From contig NZ_CP046276.1 in assembly GCF_009730595.1 (NCBI RefSeq), positions 1,054,001-1,118,000 on the forward strand: a DNA stretch of 64,000 bases, in the 5' to 3' direction. This document shows positions 1 through 13,592 of the stretch, piece after piece. A model generated the notes under the pieces. It was given only the letters and a program-made list of their open reading frames with translations. It did no database searches and was not told where the DNA came from. How positions within the stretch are numbered: position 1 is the stretch's first letter; the number at the start of each line of letters is the position of its first letter. Source of the DNA: Spiroplasma tabanidicola. GTDB lineage: Bacteria; Bacillota_I; Bacilli_A; Mycoplasmatales; Mycoplasmataceae. A program made the translations under genes and the position numbers.

Positions 1-2504
1 AATTTTGCATCAAGTTGTTTGGATTCTAGCATTTCAAAAATATTTATCATAGCAACTTTTAATATATCTGCTGCAGTTCCTTGAATAGGAGCGTTAATAG
101 CCGCCCTTTTCCCAAATTCTCTTACCATAAAATTTGAGTTTTGTAATTCATAAATATATCTTCTTCGATTCGCCATTGTTTCTACAAAACCATTTTCTTC
201 ACATTCTTTAATAATTTTGTCTTTATATTCTTGAACCATTGGAAAGGTTTTATTATAAGCTTTTATATATTGATCTGCTTCTGCTTGACTAATTTTCAAA
301 TCTTTTGAAAGACCAAACTTAGTTAATCCATATAAAATTCCAAAATTAAATACTTTAGCAACTCGTCTTTGGTCAGAAGACACTATTTCATTAGCATCTA
401 GTCCAAAAATATTTCTTGCAGCAAGTTCATGAATATCTTCATTATTTTTATATGCTTGAATTAAAGTTTCTTCTTTTGCAACATCAGCTAAAACTCTTAA
501 TTCAATTTGTGAGTAATCAAAACTTAGAAAAATATAATTTTCTTGAGCTATAAATATTTTTCTTACCTTTCTTTGTTCTTCATCTCTAATCGAGATATTT
601 TGTAAGTTTGGATCTGTTGAACTTAATCTTCCTGTATTTGTTAGTGTTTGATTAAAAATTGTATGTACTTTATTTTTATTATTAATAAACTTTTCAAACC
701 CTTTTAAATATGTTGAATATAACTTTGAATACTTTCTTATTTCAATAACTTTTTCAATAATTGCATGAGCTCCTAATAAAGCATCAAGGGTTTCTTTATC
801 TGTACTTCCCTTGTTATAATTTTTTAAACCTAAATCAACAAACAATAATTCTTTTAGTTGTTTAGGACTAGCATAATTTATTGGTTCAATACTTTCTCTT
901 TTTAAAATTTCATTTGCTTCTTTTTCAAGATTAGTTAAAAGTTTTAATATATTTTGAGTTTGATTTTCTAATTCTTTTCTATCAATTAATACTCCAGCAT
1001 ATTCCATATCTAATAAAACATAACAAAAAGGAAGCTCCACTTTTTGATAAAGCTCATATTGATTTGTTTCTTTTAAACTATTTATAATTTCTTCTTTTGT
1101 TTTTTCAATTAATAATGCTTTTTTCAAAATATATTTAATTTTGACATTTTCATCAATGTCTTTTGTTTTTTTAACACCTTTTCCAAATACTTCATCGAAA
1201 GTTTCTATTTCTAATGATGAGTCTATTAAATTTAAGTGTGACTCAAAGTTTGATTTAACATTTGAGTTAATAACATAACAAGCAATCATCATATCATATA
1301 CAAAGTTTTTGTGTTTAATTTGATATCCTAAAGTTTTTAATACGTACATTGTTTTTTTAATATCATAAGAATAAAATTCATTTTCTAATAAAAATTTTTG
1401 TAAATTTTCGTCAATATTTTTTTCTTGTCAATTAAAAATACTTACTTCTTGTTGATTTTCAAAAGCATAGTAAAAATTCCCTTTTGCATTTACTATTCCC
1501 ATACCAATTACATCAGGGTTGTGATAATTATCATTTAAAACTTCTAAATAAATATAATTATGTTTATCACTATAAGAGCTATTTCATGTAGAAACTTTCT
1601 TAAAGTTAATAGTTTGTTTAGGTTCTACATCTTCAACTTCGCTTGAATATTTTCTTACCAATGAAACCATTTCATATTTTATAAAAAAATCTTTTAAGTT
1701 ATTAAAGTTAATTTTAGTTTCTCTAAAACTAAAATCTTCTAATTTAATATTTGTATAAATTGTTGCTATTTCTTTTGACAAAAAAGCATCTTCTTTTCCA
1801 TCAATTAACTTTTGTTTTTTTGGCCCAGTTATTTTATCAATATTATTATATAAATCTTCTAAGTTTTTAAATTCTTGAAGTAAGTCTTTTGCAGTTTTTT
1901 CTCCAATTCCAGATACTCCTTTTATATTATCAGAACTATCTCCTCTTAAACCTTTATAGTCAATTACTTGTTCAGGAGTAATACCTCATTTTTCAAATAA
2001 TTTATCTCTATCATAAGTAATTAAATCACTAGTACCAGTTTGCGGAGCAATAACAAAAATATTTTTAGTAATAAGCTGATACATATCTTGATCACTTGTT
2101 AATATATCTACAACATAATCATCAGTTTCTTTGACCATGTTTGAAATAGAACCAATTATATCATCAGCTTCATAACCATCTAATTCATATCAATCAATAT
2201 GTGCTTCACTTAAAAACTCTCTTACAATTGGAAATTGTTGAACCAATTCTGGAGGAGTTTGTTTTCTTCCTGCTTTATAGCTTTCCAGTTTATCATGTCT
2301 AAATGTTTTTTTACCTTTATCAAAAGCAACTTTTATATCATAGTATTCATTTTTTTGAACAATGTTTAATAACATATTAATAAATGAATATACTGCATTT
2401 GTAGGAATACCACTTCTAGTTGTTAAATTTGCTCTTCCATATGAACTATAAAATGCTCTAAAGATTAATGCATTTCCATCAACTAATAAAATTCTTTTTT
2501 TCAT
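1..2504 (-). CDS. polA: DNA polymerase I (family A), 3' end cut by window start
   Basis: DNA polymerase I for Okazaki-fragment processing and repair. The N-terminal part is a complete 5'-3' nuclease domain (start MKKRILLVDGNALIFRAFYS; the acidic cluster in GYEADDIIGS and the GDSSDNIKGVSGIGEKTA helix-hairpin-helix are visible). The middle domain keeps the 3'-5' exonuclease fold but the DxE proofreading motif is degenerate (YIYLEVLND), as in Bacillus, so proofreading is probably absent. Polymerase motif A (DYSQIELR) and motif B (RRVAKVFNFGILYG) are present; motif C lies beyond base 1. Two or more in-frame UGA codons are read as Trp. The ATG lies 17 nt after the dnaE stop, so the two polymerases are probably cotranscribed. 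Confidence 0.95.
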
Positions 2505-2521
2505 TTTTTTGTTTCCTACTT

Positions 2522-5497
2522 CTATTTAATTACTTTTACAACATCTAATAACAATGCTCCAACTTTATTATTAAATACTTGAGATTTAATTCTTATAATT
2601 AATTTTTGGTCTAACTTAATTTGCTCTTTAATTTTTTCATAAACAGAAGCAAACACAGTTACAATAATTTCTCCTGTTTCATCACTAACATCAACAAAAC
2701 ACATTTGTCCACCATTTTTATCAGTTTTAGTAACAATATTGTCTATTGTAACAAAAACTTCACACACAATATTTTCTTTTTTTAAATTAGAAATATAAAA
2801 TAGCTTTTCTTTATTTACTAATTTTTCTCTTATAAGAGTTAAAGGATGAGAACTTATATAAAATCCTAAGTATTCTTTTTCATATAAAGCGAGAGATTCT
2901 GGTGAGTCTTTTTCTTCAGGTAAATCTATTTCAAATTCATTTTCATTGGTTATGTCAATAAAATCAGTTAAGTTTAAAATAGTATTTTTATTATCGATCA
3001 ATACTTTTCTTGAATATCCATAGCAATCAAAAGCACCTGTATAAACTAATGCAAGATATCTAGGTTCAGTTAATCCATTTTTTAATAACTCTGCAATTAT
3101 AGTAAATAGATTATCAAAAGCTTTTTTATTATTTATATATATTTTTTTTATTGTATTTAAAAACTCTGGACCAATTCCCTTTATAATGTTTAAAGGCATA
3201 TTTACAAAGTTATTTGAAAAATAATAAATACTGTTTGGGTTTTTTATACTTGGACCATTTATGTTATATCCATTTTTTTTCAATTCAGATAAATATTTGG
3301 ATGTTTTACTTTCATTTCCTAAAACACCATTTAATAAAGCGCAATAAAATTCTGCTTTATAGTTTGTTTTTAAATAAGCCATTCAATATCCAATTAAAGA
3401 ATAAGCAATTGCATGAGATTTATTAAAACCATACTCTGCAAATCTTTCAATATAATGTCATAATTCATTTGCTTTTATATCTGTGTAATTATTTTTTATA
3501 GCATTTTGAATAAACTCATTTTTAAATTGATCCATAAGTTTGGCATCTTTTTTACCCATAGCTCTTCTTACAATATCTGCTTTTCCTAGACTAAAATTTG
3601 CTACTCTTTTTAAAATTTCCATAACTTGTTCTTGATAAACAATTATTCCATAAGTTGAGTCTAAAATATCTTCTAGATTTGAATCAATAATATAATTTTT
3701 TGTTTTTGAGTTTTTTCTTTTAATATATAAAGGAATATTTTCTTTTGGACCAGGTCTAAACAAAGAACTGGTAATTGCAATTTCTTCAACAGAGTTTACT
3801 TTCATTTGCATTAAAACATCTGTCATACCATTTGATTCAAGTTGAAAAATACCAGTAGTATCTCCACTTCTTAAAAGTTCAAAAGTATTTTTATCATTTA
3901 ATTCAATTCGATCTAAATCAATTCTAACTTTTTTTGATTGATAAACTAATTTTAAGACTTCTTGAATAATTGATAAGTTTCTTAAACCTAAAATATCAGT
4001 TTTAATTAATCCAATATTTTCTAAATAATTCATTGAGTATTGAGTTTGTAAAATCCCGCTTATTCCAACTTTAGTCGGGACAATATCTCATAAGTTTTCA
4101 TCACAAAAAACAACTCCAGCAGCATGAGTTCCTGTTTGTCTAGGTAGTCCTACTATTTTTTTAGCAGCTTCAAATACTTGGGGATATTTATTTTGATACT
4201 TTTGTAAAATTTTTGAGTCACTTAAAGCTTTATCAAAATCTAAAATATTTCTATCATTAATTTGTTTTGACATATGATTTACATCATCAATATCAATTTC
4301 AAATACTCTTCCACAATCTCTTAATGCATTTTTAATCCCAATTGTTTGAAATGTTGTAATTGTTGCAAAATGATTTTTACCATATTTTGAAAATAAGTAT
4401 TCTAAAATTTCTTCTCTTCTATCATCTTGAAAATCAATATCAATATCAGGCAAAGTAACTCTATCAATATTTAAAAATCTTTCAAAGAGTAATCCTCATT
4501 TAATTGGATCTAATTTTGTAATTCCTAATAGATATGAAACTAAACTTCCTGCAGCAGAACCTCTTCCGGGTCCTACTAAAATATTTAACTCTTTTGCTTT
4601 ATTAATCATGTCACTAACTATTAAAAAATAATCTTCAAATCCCATTTTAAAAATAACATCTAATTCTAAACTTAATCTTTCTTTATATTCTTGTGTATTT
4701 AACTTTAAATCATCAAGTTTATCATTACATATTTTTTCTAAATAATTTTTTGAAGGCATATTTAAAGCATTAGGATAAGTTAAAAAATGTGTTTTAAAAT
4801 CATTAATAACATCATCTTCAACTATTGAAATTATTTCATTCATATTTTTGTTATGAGTATCTATATCAATATAATTTTTTAAATCTTCATTAGATAAATA
4901 AAAATCTTTTTCTAAATCGTTTACTTCATTTACTAGTTTGGCTTCACTTATAGCATTAATAACTTTATACTCAAAAAAGTCATCTTCATATAGATAACTG
5001 ATTTGATTTGCATATATTATTTTATTTTCTTTTAAATATTTATAGTTTTGTTTTGTAATACCATAATATAAATTTTTAAAACAATTATTTAATTTATCTT
5101 TGAAATTTATTAGGTTTTCTACACTTGGACAAAATATTGCAATTATATTTTCAAAACTTTGTTTATATAATTCTTTTTCAAATAACTCACTATCAATTCT
5201 ATCCATATTTGAAATAAATGAAGATAAATAACTTATAACTTTATAACCTTTATTGTTAATAGCATATAAAACAATATCTCCATAAGTTAATTTAAAACTA
5301 ACTCCGATAATAGGTTTAATATTATTTTTTTTAGCTAAATTTTCAAATTCAGCTGCTCCGTACATAGTATTTAAATCTGAATAAAAACCTACATTTAACT
5401 TATTTTTATTTAAAAATACAATATAATCTTGGGGTTTTATAGTTGACTTTAAAAAATTAAAACATGATTTAATATTTAATAAATTAGAATATGACAT
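2522..5497 (-). CDS. dnaE: DNA polymerase III alpha subunit, DnaE type
   Basis: Family C replicative polymerase, 991 residues, the usual size for the DnaE that accompanies PolC in mollicutes and other Firmicutes relatives. The polymerase active-site motif PDIDIDF is at residues 350-356, followed by [12 protein letters not shown]. An OB-fold-like region near the C terminus (around [16 protein letters not shown]) would bind single-stranded DNA. The N-terminal PHP domain has lost its metal-binding histidines ([14 protein letters not shown]). Several UGA-Trp codons interrupt the frame under the standard code. The start ATG has AAGGGG upstream. Only 45 nt separate it from the NTPase gene upstream and I see no terminator there, so read-through from the purine operon is possible. 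Confidence 0.95.
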
Positions 5498-5542
5498 ATA
5501 AACACCCCTTAACTACAATTATTTTAACAAACTGAATAAAGA

Positions 5543-7756
5543 TTATATATTTTCTGTAATTAATTCATAAAATATTTCTAAAAAATTCATCATTTCTTCT
5601 TTTTCTAAAGTGTTGAGATTATCATAAACAAAATTGATTTCTGATTTAAATTGCTTGTAAAAACTTTTAACTTCATTTAAAACATACATATCAGATTTAC
5701 AAATATTATTAAATATACTTTTAAATTTTATTAGTAATATATCATTTTTATATAAAAACTTTTCATTTTTTAGTTTTTTTCACTTCATATATTCATTAAA
5801 TAAAGTAAATATAAAATTTAATATTATTTTGAAATAAAAAAATTTATTTCAAAATAATTTTCTTATACAATTAAACACTATAATATAATTTTTTTCATTT
5901 ATGTAGCTCATAAAGCTTTTAAAAAGCAAATACATTAATTCGTTGTTTTTTAAAACTTTTAGGTATCCTTCTTCAAGTTTTATAAGATTATGCTTTATCA
6001 TAAAATCTTTAATAATTTTATTTTTATTTACTAGTATTCCAGAATTTAGTAAAGCATTATTTTCTCAAATAAGCTGAATAAACCTAAATTTGGAAATTAT
6101 AGCTAAAATGTATTTAAAGTTACAACTTTCAAAATTATCTGCTATATACAAACTTTCTAAACTTGCAATAATTTCTTCAACCTCAATATCACTCATGTTA
6201 TCAAGATTATCATTAACTCTTAAAAACTTTATATGCATTAATAAACCTAAAACTTTTTCGAAAGTATACTTGGTTATTTCTACACTAACAATATTGTTTA
6301 AAGAATAGTTTTGTAATTGCTCTTTTAATAATTTTTCCATTCTTTCCGATAAACGATTTATATATAAATTATGATACTTATCTAAAAATATACTTAATTT
6401 ATCAAAAAAATTATTATCTAACTTTTGATAATTTATTATATGCTGCAATTCACTAAAAAATATGTTGACTTCTTTGGGATTTATAAAAAACTCAACTTGA
6501 GCTTTATCGAGCTTAAATGATAAATCAAATAAATAGTCATTTTTATTTCTAAATTCTTCATTTTCAAATAGTAAAGTATCAATATAAACAGCTTCTCTAG
6601 AATCTTTTGTCTTTATAATATTTATTTCTTTATCATTTTTTGAGAAAATATTGTTATTACTTATTTTTTGTTGTTCATAATCAAATTCTATCAATTTTTT
6701 ATTATTTATTAAACTATCTCCTTGTAAACTAAATTCTAATAACTTACCATAAATGTAAGAATTAAAAAAAAATGAGTAAATTAAAATTAATATATGATCT
6801 CAATTTATGTATTGATGAAAAACTTTTTTTATATTGTATTCTTTTATATAATCCAAAAAGGCATTAATTATTCTGAAATTTTCAAAATAAAATATATAAT
6901 TTTTGAATATGTTTAAATTTAAATTTTTAAATTCTAGATTATTACATATTTGATAATACTTATTTTCTAAAGCTTTTCTTACAATATTACTCATTTTTTT
7001 AACAATTACTAAATCATAAACTTTTGAACTAAACTCAAAATTTTTTTCTTCAAAATCTTTATTATCTACTATTATAAATTTGTTATTGTCATTAGATAAA
7101 GCCTTAAATAATAAAAGATATCTTTGTCTTTTAGAACTTTCTACTCTATTAAAATCTTCTACAATAAAAATATTTCTTTTTCTTAAAAAAATATTTATTT
7201 TTGAGTTAAATATTTTTTTAAGTGTTACAAAATTTTTTTCTTTATAAAAATTTTTTATGAGCGAAAAAAATATATCTCCTGCAATTATAATAAAAAACAT
7301 AATTATATTACTAACCCAAAAATAATCTTGAAAAACTTTAAAAAAATCAAAAACAATTCTTAAAATAATTACAAACAGAAAATCAAAAATTGAGTGCTTT
7401 ATAAAAGCTGAATTTTTGAACTTGTAAAAATCATAAAAATAATCTATTTCTTTTTCAACAGAAGATAAAATTGCTGTATCTAAAATCCTAATTTTTCATT
7501 TTTCTTTGCGTATATTTCGAAACTTTGTAATATTAGTAATGGGATTGTTTTCTTCAAATTTTTCTTCTAGAATATCTTTTTCACTTATTTGCTCTTCAAA
7601 ACTATATTTTGGTGAAAAATATTTAGCAATGAAATCTGTTTTTCCTGTACCATAGTCACCAACTAAACCGATCATATTAATTTTTTTCTTACTTGATAGT
7701 ACTTCATTGAATTTTTCAGCGATTTTTATGTTTTCTTCTATAATTTCTTTATTCAT
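5543..7756 (-). CDS. KAP/YobI-like membrane P-loop NTPase
   Basis: A 737-residue protein, one frame with several UGA-Trp codons. Walker A is GDYGTGKT at residues 33-40. Walker B is IFIVED at 196-201, followed by FNRVESS, which fits the KAP pattern (hhhhDDLDR). Two hydrophobic segments lie between the Walker motifs (roughly residues 125-142 and 147-166), the hallmark of KAP-type NTPases that insert membrane helices into the P-loop domain. The long C-terminal half is Asn/Lys/Phe-rich and not recognised. Family members occur in phage-exclusion and signalling contexts; the function here is unknown. It starts 35 nt after purD with an AGAGGTT ribosome site and no visible terminator, so it looks like the last gene of the purine operon. 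Confidence 0.7.
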
Positions 7757-7791
7757 TTTAACCTCTTTTAAATGATAACAAAAATAAAAAC

Positions 7792-9054
7792 TTATACACC
7801 AATATCTTTTCTAAAGTAAAAGTTTTCAAATTTAATTTTATTTATATTTTCATAAACTTTTTTAATAGCTTCTTTTTTTGATAAATCACTGTTATATATA
7901 AATAATATTCTTCCCCCATTGCTTTCAAAATACTTTTTTTCATCATTATATTTAGTACCCATATGAAAGATATTATTCTTGTCAAATATTTCTTGATCTG
8001 CAATTTTTACGTTATTTTTATATTCTTGAGGATATCCTTTACTTGCAATTGTAACTCCTACAAAATTTTCTTTATTTCAAACTAAATTTATTTGTTTATT
8101 ATTTAATAAATCTAAAATACTTTCAACTAAATCACTTTGTAATGCCGGCATTAAAACTTCTGTTTCAGGATCACCAAATCTACTATTAAATTCAATTACT
8201 TTAACTTCATTTGAATCAGTTAAAATTAATCCTGCATATAAAACACCTTTATAAGTAGTTCCTTCTTGTTTTAAAGCATCAATTGTTTTTTTAATAATTT
8301 CAATTTTGCTATATTCAATAATATCTTTTGTAACATAATCTACTGGTGTATAACATCCCATACCTCCAGTATTTTCGCCTTTATCATTTTCAAATATTTT
8401 TTTATAATCTTTTGCTGGTTGTAAACATTCAAAAATATCACCATTTACTAATGCTAGTAAACTAAATTCTTTTCCAACTAAAAATTCTTCAATAACAACT
8501 CCACATTTTTCATTATTAAAAATATTTTGATCTAATATTTTTTCAACTGCTTCAATTGATTCTTCTAATGAATTAGTTATAAACACACCTTTTCCACTAG
8601 CAAGTCCATCATTTTTAATAACTATTGGATATTTTTTATTAGCTTTTAAAAAATCTATTGCAACATTTTTATCACTTGTAGTAATAAAATCAGCTGTTGG
8701 GATATTATATTTTTTCATTAAGTTTTTTGCAAACATTTTTGATGATTCTATTTTAGCTGCATCTTTGGCAGGACCAAAAATTGTTAAATTATTTTTATCA
8801 AATAAATCAACAACTCCTTTTTCTAAAAACATTTCATCTCCAACAATAGTTAAATCAATATTTTTTTCAATTGCAAATTTTAAAACTTCATTCATGTCAC
8901 TATAATTAATTTCATTATTTATAGTTGCACAATCTTTTATTCCATCATTTCCAGGTATTACATATAATTCGTTACAAAGATTTGAAGATCTACACTTTCT
9001 TGCAAGCGCATGTTCTCTTCCACCTTTTCCAAGTATTAAAATATTTTTTTCCAT
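7792..9054 (-). CDS. purD: Phosphoribosylamine-glycine ligase
   Basis: GAR synthetase, second step of IMP synthesis (5-phosphoribosylamine + glycine + ATP to GAR). It has 420 residues, the normal length. The N terminus ILILGKGGREHALARK is the classic PurD start; the ATP-grasp core includes KNDGLASGKGV and the metal-binding EFNSRFGDPETEVLMP. The start codon lies 1 nt after the purH stop. One UGA-Trp codon (within the C-terminal third) must be read through. Cytoplasmic. Confidence 0.97.
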
Positions 9055-9055
9055 A

Positions 9056-10597
9056 TTAGTGTTTAAAGTGTCTGATATTTGTAAATATCATAGCTATTCC
9101 TTTTTCATTTGCTAAATCAATTGATTCTTGATCTTTTAATGAACCACCTGGTTGAATAATAGCTTTAACTTTGTATTGACTTGCAAGTTCAACAACATCA
9201 TTAAATGGTAAAAATGCATCACTTGCTAAAAATGATCCTTCTGCTTTTTTTTCTGCTTGTTCTAAAGCTATTTTTGCAGATCCAACACGATTCATTTGTC
9301 CTGGTCCTACTCCAATTGTTTGAAAGTTTTTTGTTAAAGCAATTGCATTTGATTTAACATGTTTTACAACAGTGTATGCAAATTGTGCTTCTTTTAATTC
9401 TTCTTCGCTTAATTGATTATTTGTTACACATTTTCAATTACTAATGTCATGTTTGTATAAATCTTTTTGTTGAACTAACAATCCTTGATCAATTGAAGTA
9501 TATTGATATTCATCAAGTGCTAAATCGCTCATTTTGTAATTTAATTTTAATAGTCTTAGATTTTTTTTCTTTAATAAAATATCTAATGCTTCTTTTTCAA
9601 AATCTTGTGCAATAATTATTTCTAAAAATACTTTACTTAATTCTTCTGCTACTTTTTTTGTAATAACTTGATTTGTTGCAACAATTCCTCCAAAAATAGA
9701 AACTGAATCACTATCTAAAACTTTTTCTCATAGTTGTTCAACAGTTCCATTAATTGCAACTCCACAAGGATTTAAGTGTTTTATACCAACCATACAACTG
9801 TTTTCATTTAAATCTTTTACAATATTAATTGCACTATTTGCATCTAATAAGTTATTGTATGATAATTGTTTTCCGTGCAATTGTTCTGCATTACTTAATG
9901 AAATTTCGTTATGATACTCATCAACATATCATGAAGCTTTTTGATGTGGATTTTCTCCGTATCTTAATTCTTCTTTTTTTGTAAATGACATAGTTATTTT
10001 TTTTGGCATTTCTTCTTGATTTGTTTTAGTTAACATATAATTTGCAATTAAAGAATCATAACTTGAAGTATGTGCAAAAGCTTTTTGTGCTAAAAATACT
10101 TTTAAGTCTTTATCATCTTTTTTATTTTTGATTGTATCAATTACCAATTGATAATCATTTATATCACAAATTGTAATTACATCTTTATAGTTTTTTGCAG
10201 CAGCTCTAATTAAACTAACTCCTCCAATATCAATGTTTTCAATAATATCTTCATGAGAATTATTTTTATTTTTTACTGTTTTTAAAAATGGATATAAATC
10301 AATTGCTACAAGATCTATAAAATTAATATTATGTTCTTCAACTTGTTGAACATGATTTTTATTATGTCTAATTGATAAAATTCCTCCATATAATAAAGGA
10401 TGTAATGTTTTTACTCTACCATCTAAAATTTCTGGAAACTTAGTAATATCTTCAACTTTAATAGCATCAATACCATTATCTGTTAAATATTTATAAGTTC
10501 CTCCAGTAGAAATAATTTTAAAATCATTTTCAACTAATTCTTTTGAAAATTCTAATACATTTGTTTTGTCAAAAACTGATATCAATGCATATTTCAT
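9056..10597 (-). CDS. purH: Bifunctional AICAR transformylase / IMP cyclohydrolase
   Basis: Catalyses the last two steps to IMP. It has 513 residues. The N-terminal cyclohydrolase (MGS-like) domain shows [10 protein letters not shown] and [16 protein letters not shown]. The C-terminal transformylase domain carries KHLNPCGVA and the end motif [16 protein letters not shown]. Several UGA codons encode Trp. The start lies 1 nt after the purN stop, and its ribosome-binding site AAAGGAG is inside the 3' end of purN, so translation is likely coupled. Confidence 0.97.
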
Positions 10598-10598
10598 A

Positions 10599-11174
10599 TT
10601 ATATCTTTTCTCCTTTTATAACTTTATTAATAATCTGTCAATAATATATGTGTTCTTGTTCTTGAATTCTTTTTTGTAAAGTATCATGAGTATCATCTTT
10701 ATATACTCTTACTTCTTTTTGAAATATAATTTCTCCAGCATCCATTTCAATATTTACATAATGAATTGTAAATCCTGCTAAATAAACTTTATAGTCAAGT
10801 GCATCTTGTATTGCATCTTTTCCTTTAAAACTTGGAAGCAATGAAGGATGAGTATTTATAATTTTTCTTTCATAGTGACTTAACAATGTATTTGAAATCA
10901 TTGTCATATATCCTGCTAAAATTACATAATCAATATTTTCTTCTTTTAAAACTTTTAAAATATCTTTTTCATACTCTTCTTTGCTAGGATAATCTTTTAA
11001 AAAAAAATTATAATTTTTTATATTATTTTGTTGTGCTCTTTTTATTGCAAAACAATTTTTTTTATTTGTTATCAATATTATTTTATCAACTTCTAGTTTT
11101 TTTTCATTATATGCATCTATTATTGCTTGAAAGTTACTTCCATTACCAGAAGCCATTATTGCAATATTAGTCAT
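10599..11174 (-). CDS. purN: Phosphoribosylglycinamide formyltransferase
   Basis: Formyltetrahydrofolate-dependent GAR transformylase. It has 191 residues after reading the UGA at 10638-10640 as Trp, which adds 13 residues before the TAA. The start MTNIAIMASGNGSNFQAII is typical; the catalytic Asn/His/Asp region reads NTHPSLLPSFKG and the later MDAGEII segment is intact. The start overlaps the purM 3' end by 8 nt. Confidence 0.96.
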
Positions 11175-12210
11175 GATTTAATTTTATTTTAGTTTCTTTA
11201 TTTGAAATAACACTTCCAATAATATTTGCATTGTAGTCTTTAAAATTATTTATAAAGTCTAATACTTCTTGTGCATTATTTTTATTAACAATAACAACAA
11301 ATCCTACTCCCATATTAAATACATTAAACATTTCATCATTTTTAATTTTAGCTAAATTTTGCATTACTTTAAAAATATTTAATACATTTATTTTTTTCGT
11401 ATCAATATTTGCACATAGTCCATTAGGAATAACTCTAGGAATGTTTTCAATTAATCCCCCACCAGTTATGTTTGCCATTGCAGATATTGCATAATTTTTT
11501 TCTATTAAACTTGAAATTACATCAACATAAATTTTTGTTGGTTTTAATAATTCAGTTATCAAATCACAATCTAACTCTTCAAATTTATGATCAAAACTAA
11601 AGTTATTATCTTTAAAAAATATTTTTCTTACCAAAGAATATCCGTTTGAATGAATTCCTGAAGAATTAATTGCTATTATCACATCATCTTCTTTAACGTT
11701 TTTATAATCAATTAATTGATCTTTTTCTACAGCACCTGTAATAAAACCAGCTAAGTCATAATGATTTTTAATGTACATATCTTTCATTTCAGCTGTTTCT
11801 CCACCAAGTAATGAGCAATCACTTTGCAAACATCCTTCAACAATTCCTGTAATTATATCTCTAATAGTATCTACATTTATTTTTTCAACTGCAATATAAT
11901 CTAAAAAGTATAAAGGTTTTGCACCAAGAGTTAATATATCATTAACACACATTGCAACTAAATCTATTCCAATAGTTTTATGATTGTTTGCTTCAATTGC
12001 TAGTAATAATTTAGTACCAACTCCATCAGTTCCAGAAACTAAAACTGGTTTTTGATAATTTAAACTAGAAAGATCATAAGCACATCCAAAACTTCCTATA
12101 TTATTAGAATATTTTGAATTAAATTTTTCACTTACAATTTTTTTTATTGAATCAACAATTTCATAACCTTTATTTAAATCAACTCCAGATTTTTTATAAT
12201 TATCGCTCAT
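11167..12210 (-). CDS. purM: Phosphoribosylformylglycinamidine cyclo-ligase
   Basis: AIR synthetase, 347 residues. The glycine-rich ATP-binding and PurM-type core motifs are present: VSGTDGVGTKLLLA, GGETAEM and NITGGGLIENIPRV. It starts 1 nt after the purF stop and overlaps the start of purN. Confidence 0.97.
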   Translation of the reverse strand: MSDNYKKSGVDLNKGYEIVDSIKKIVSEKFNSKYSNNIGSFGCAYDLSSLNYQKPVLVSGTDGVGTKLLLAIEANNHKTIGIDLVAMCVNDILTLGAKPLYFLDYIAVEKINVDTIRDIITGIVEGCLQSDCSLLGGETAEMKDMYIKNHYDLAGFITGAVEKDQLIDYKNVKEDDVIIAINSSGIHSNGYSLVRKIFFKDNNFSFDHKFEELDCDLITELLKPTKIYVDVISSLIEKNYAISAMANITGGGLIENIPRVIPNGLCANIDTKKINVLNIFKVMQNLAKIKNDEMFNVFNMGVGFVVIVNKNNAQEVLDFINNFKDYNANIIGSVISNKETKIKLNHD

Positions 12211-12211
12211 G

Positions 12212-13591
12212 TTATACTCCTTTATTTAAGTCGTAAATATCGACTGGATATTCTCCTGTAAAGATATCAAAACATCCTTGACCGGGTTCGAATAATGTTT
12301 TTAAATTTTCTAATGTAAGAAACTCTAAACTATCACATCCAATGTAGTTTTTCATTTCTTCAACACTCATATTTGCAGCTAATAATTCTTTGTATGTTGA
12401 AATATCTATTCCATAATAACTTGGATATTTAATTGGTGGTGATGCAATTTTTAAATGCACTTCTTTAGCACCATTATCTTTTAATAACTTAACAATATAT
12501 TTAGAAGTAGTTCCTCTTACAATCGAATCATCAATTAAAATAACTTTTTTATCTTTAACAACATCTTTTGTAACAGAAAGTTTTGTTCTAACTCCAATTT
12601 CTCTTAATTCTGGAGTTGGTTGAATAAAAGTTCTTCCTGAGTATTTATTTTTTATTAATCCAATATCAAATGGTATCTTAGAACTTCTAGCATAACCTAG
12701 CGCAGCAGAAGTTGAAGAATCAGGAACTCCAATTACAACTTCTCCTGGATAACTTTTACTTTGTTGTGCTAATAATTCTCCTGACTTAACTCTAAAATTA
12801 TGAACATTAATATTATTTATAGTACTACTTGGGTGAGCAAAATAAATATATTCCATCGAACAAACATTGTTAAAATTATTTTTTGAAAAATAATGACTTT
12901 CGATTCCATCTTTTGAAATTCTAATTATTTCTCCTGGATTAACATCTCTTATAAATTCGCTACCAGTTACATCAAATGCATAAGTTTCAGAAGATACAAC
13001 ATATCCATCATTAAACTTTCCTATTGATAAAGGTCTTAAACCATTTCTATCTCTAATTGCATACATTTCATCTTCAAATAATAATAGAAATGCAAATGCT
13101 CCATTTATAACATTTAAAGAACTTTTAATTTTTTCTAATCTTGATTTTTCTTTACTTTTTCTAATTAAGTGAGCTAAAACTTCTGAGTCACTTGTTGCTT
13201 GAAAAATACTTCCTTCAGACTCTAATTTATTTTTTATAATATGTGCATTAGTTAAATTTCCATTATGAACTAAACCAAAACTTTCATGATTTAAATTAAA
13301 GAAGAAAGGTTGAACATTACAATCAATTGATCCTCCAGTTGTTGAATACAAAACATGTCCAATTGAATTTTTTGCATTTCAATTATTAAAGTCACTCATT
13401 GTAAACTTTTTAGTTACTAAACCCATTCCTTTTTTTAATAAAAAACCGTCTTGATCATCATAACCTAAAATTCCACAACCTTCTTGACCACGATGTTGCA
13501 ATGCATGTAAACCATAATAGTTTATCAAAGTTGCATTATCAACATTAAAGCATCCAAAGACTCCACATTTTTCTTTTAAAACTTCGCTCAT
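12212..13591 (-). CDS. purF: Amidophosphoribosyltransferase
   Basis: First committed enzyme of purine synthesis (PRPP + glutamine to phosphoribosylamine), 459 residues. The class II glutaminase nucleophile is probably Cys9 in KCGVFGCF, implying removal of an 8-residue propeptide as in the Bacillus-type enzyme. The PRPP-binding motif VILIDDSIVRGTTS is intact. A UGA-Trp codon lies near residue 71. The start lies 1 nt after the purC stop. A Bacillus-type PurF would carry cysteines for an Fe-S cluster; I did not verify those ligands. Confidence 0.96.
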
Positions 13592-13592
13592 A

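Noticed and set aside
2522-5497. Three separate polymerase fragments suggesting a broken dnaE
   Set aside because: All pieces are in one frame and separated only by TGA, read as Trp in this organism; no frameshift or TAA/TAG.
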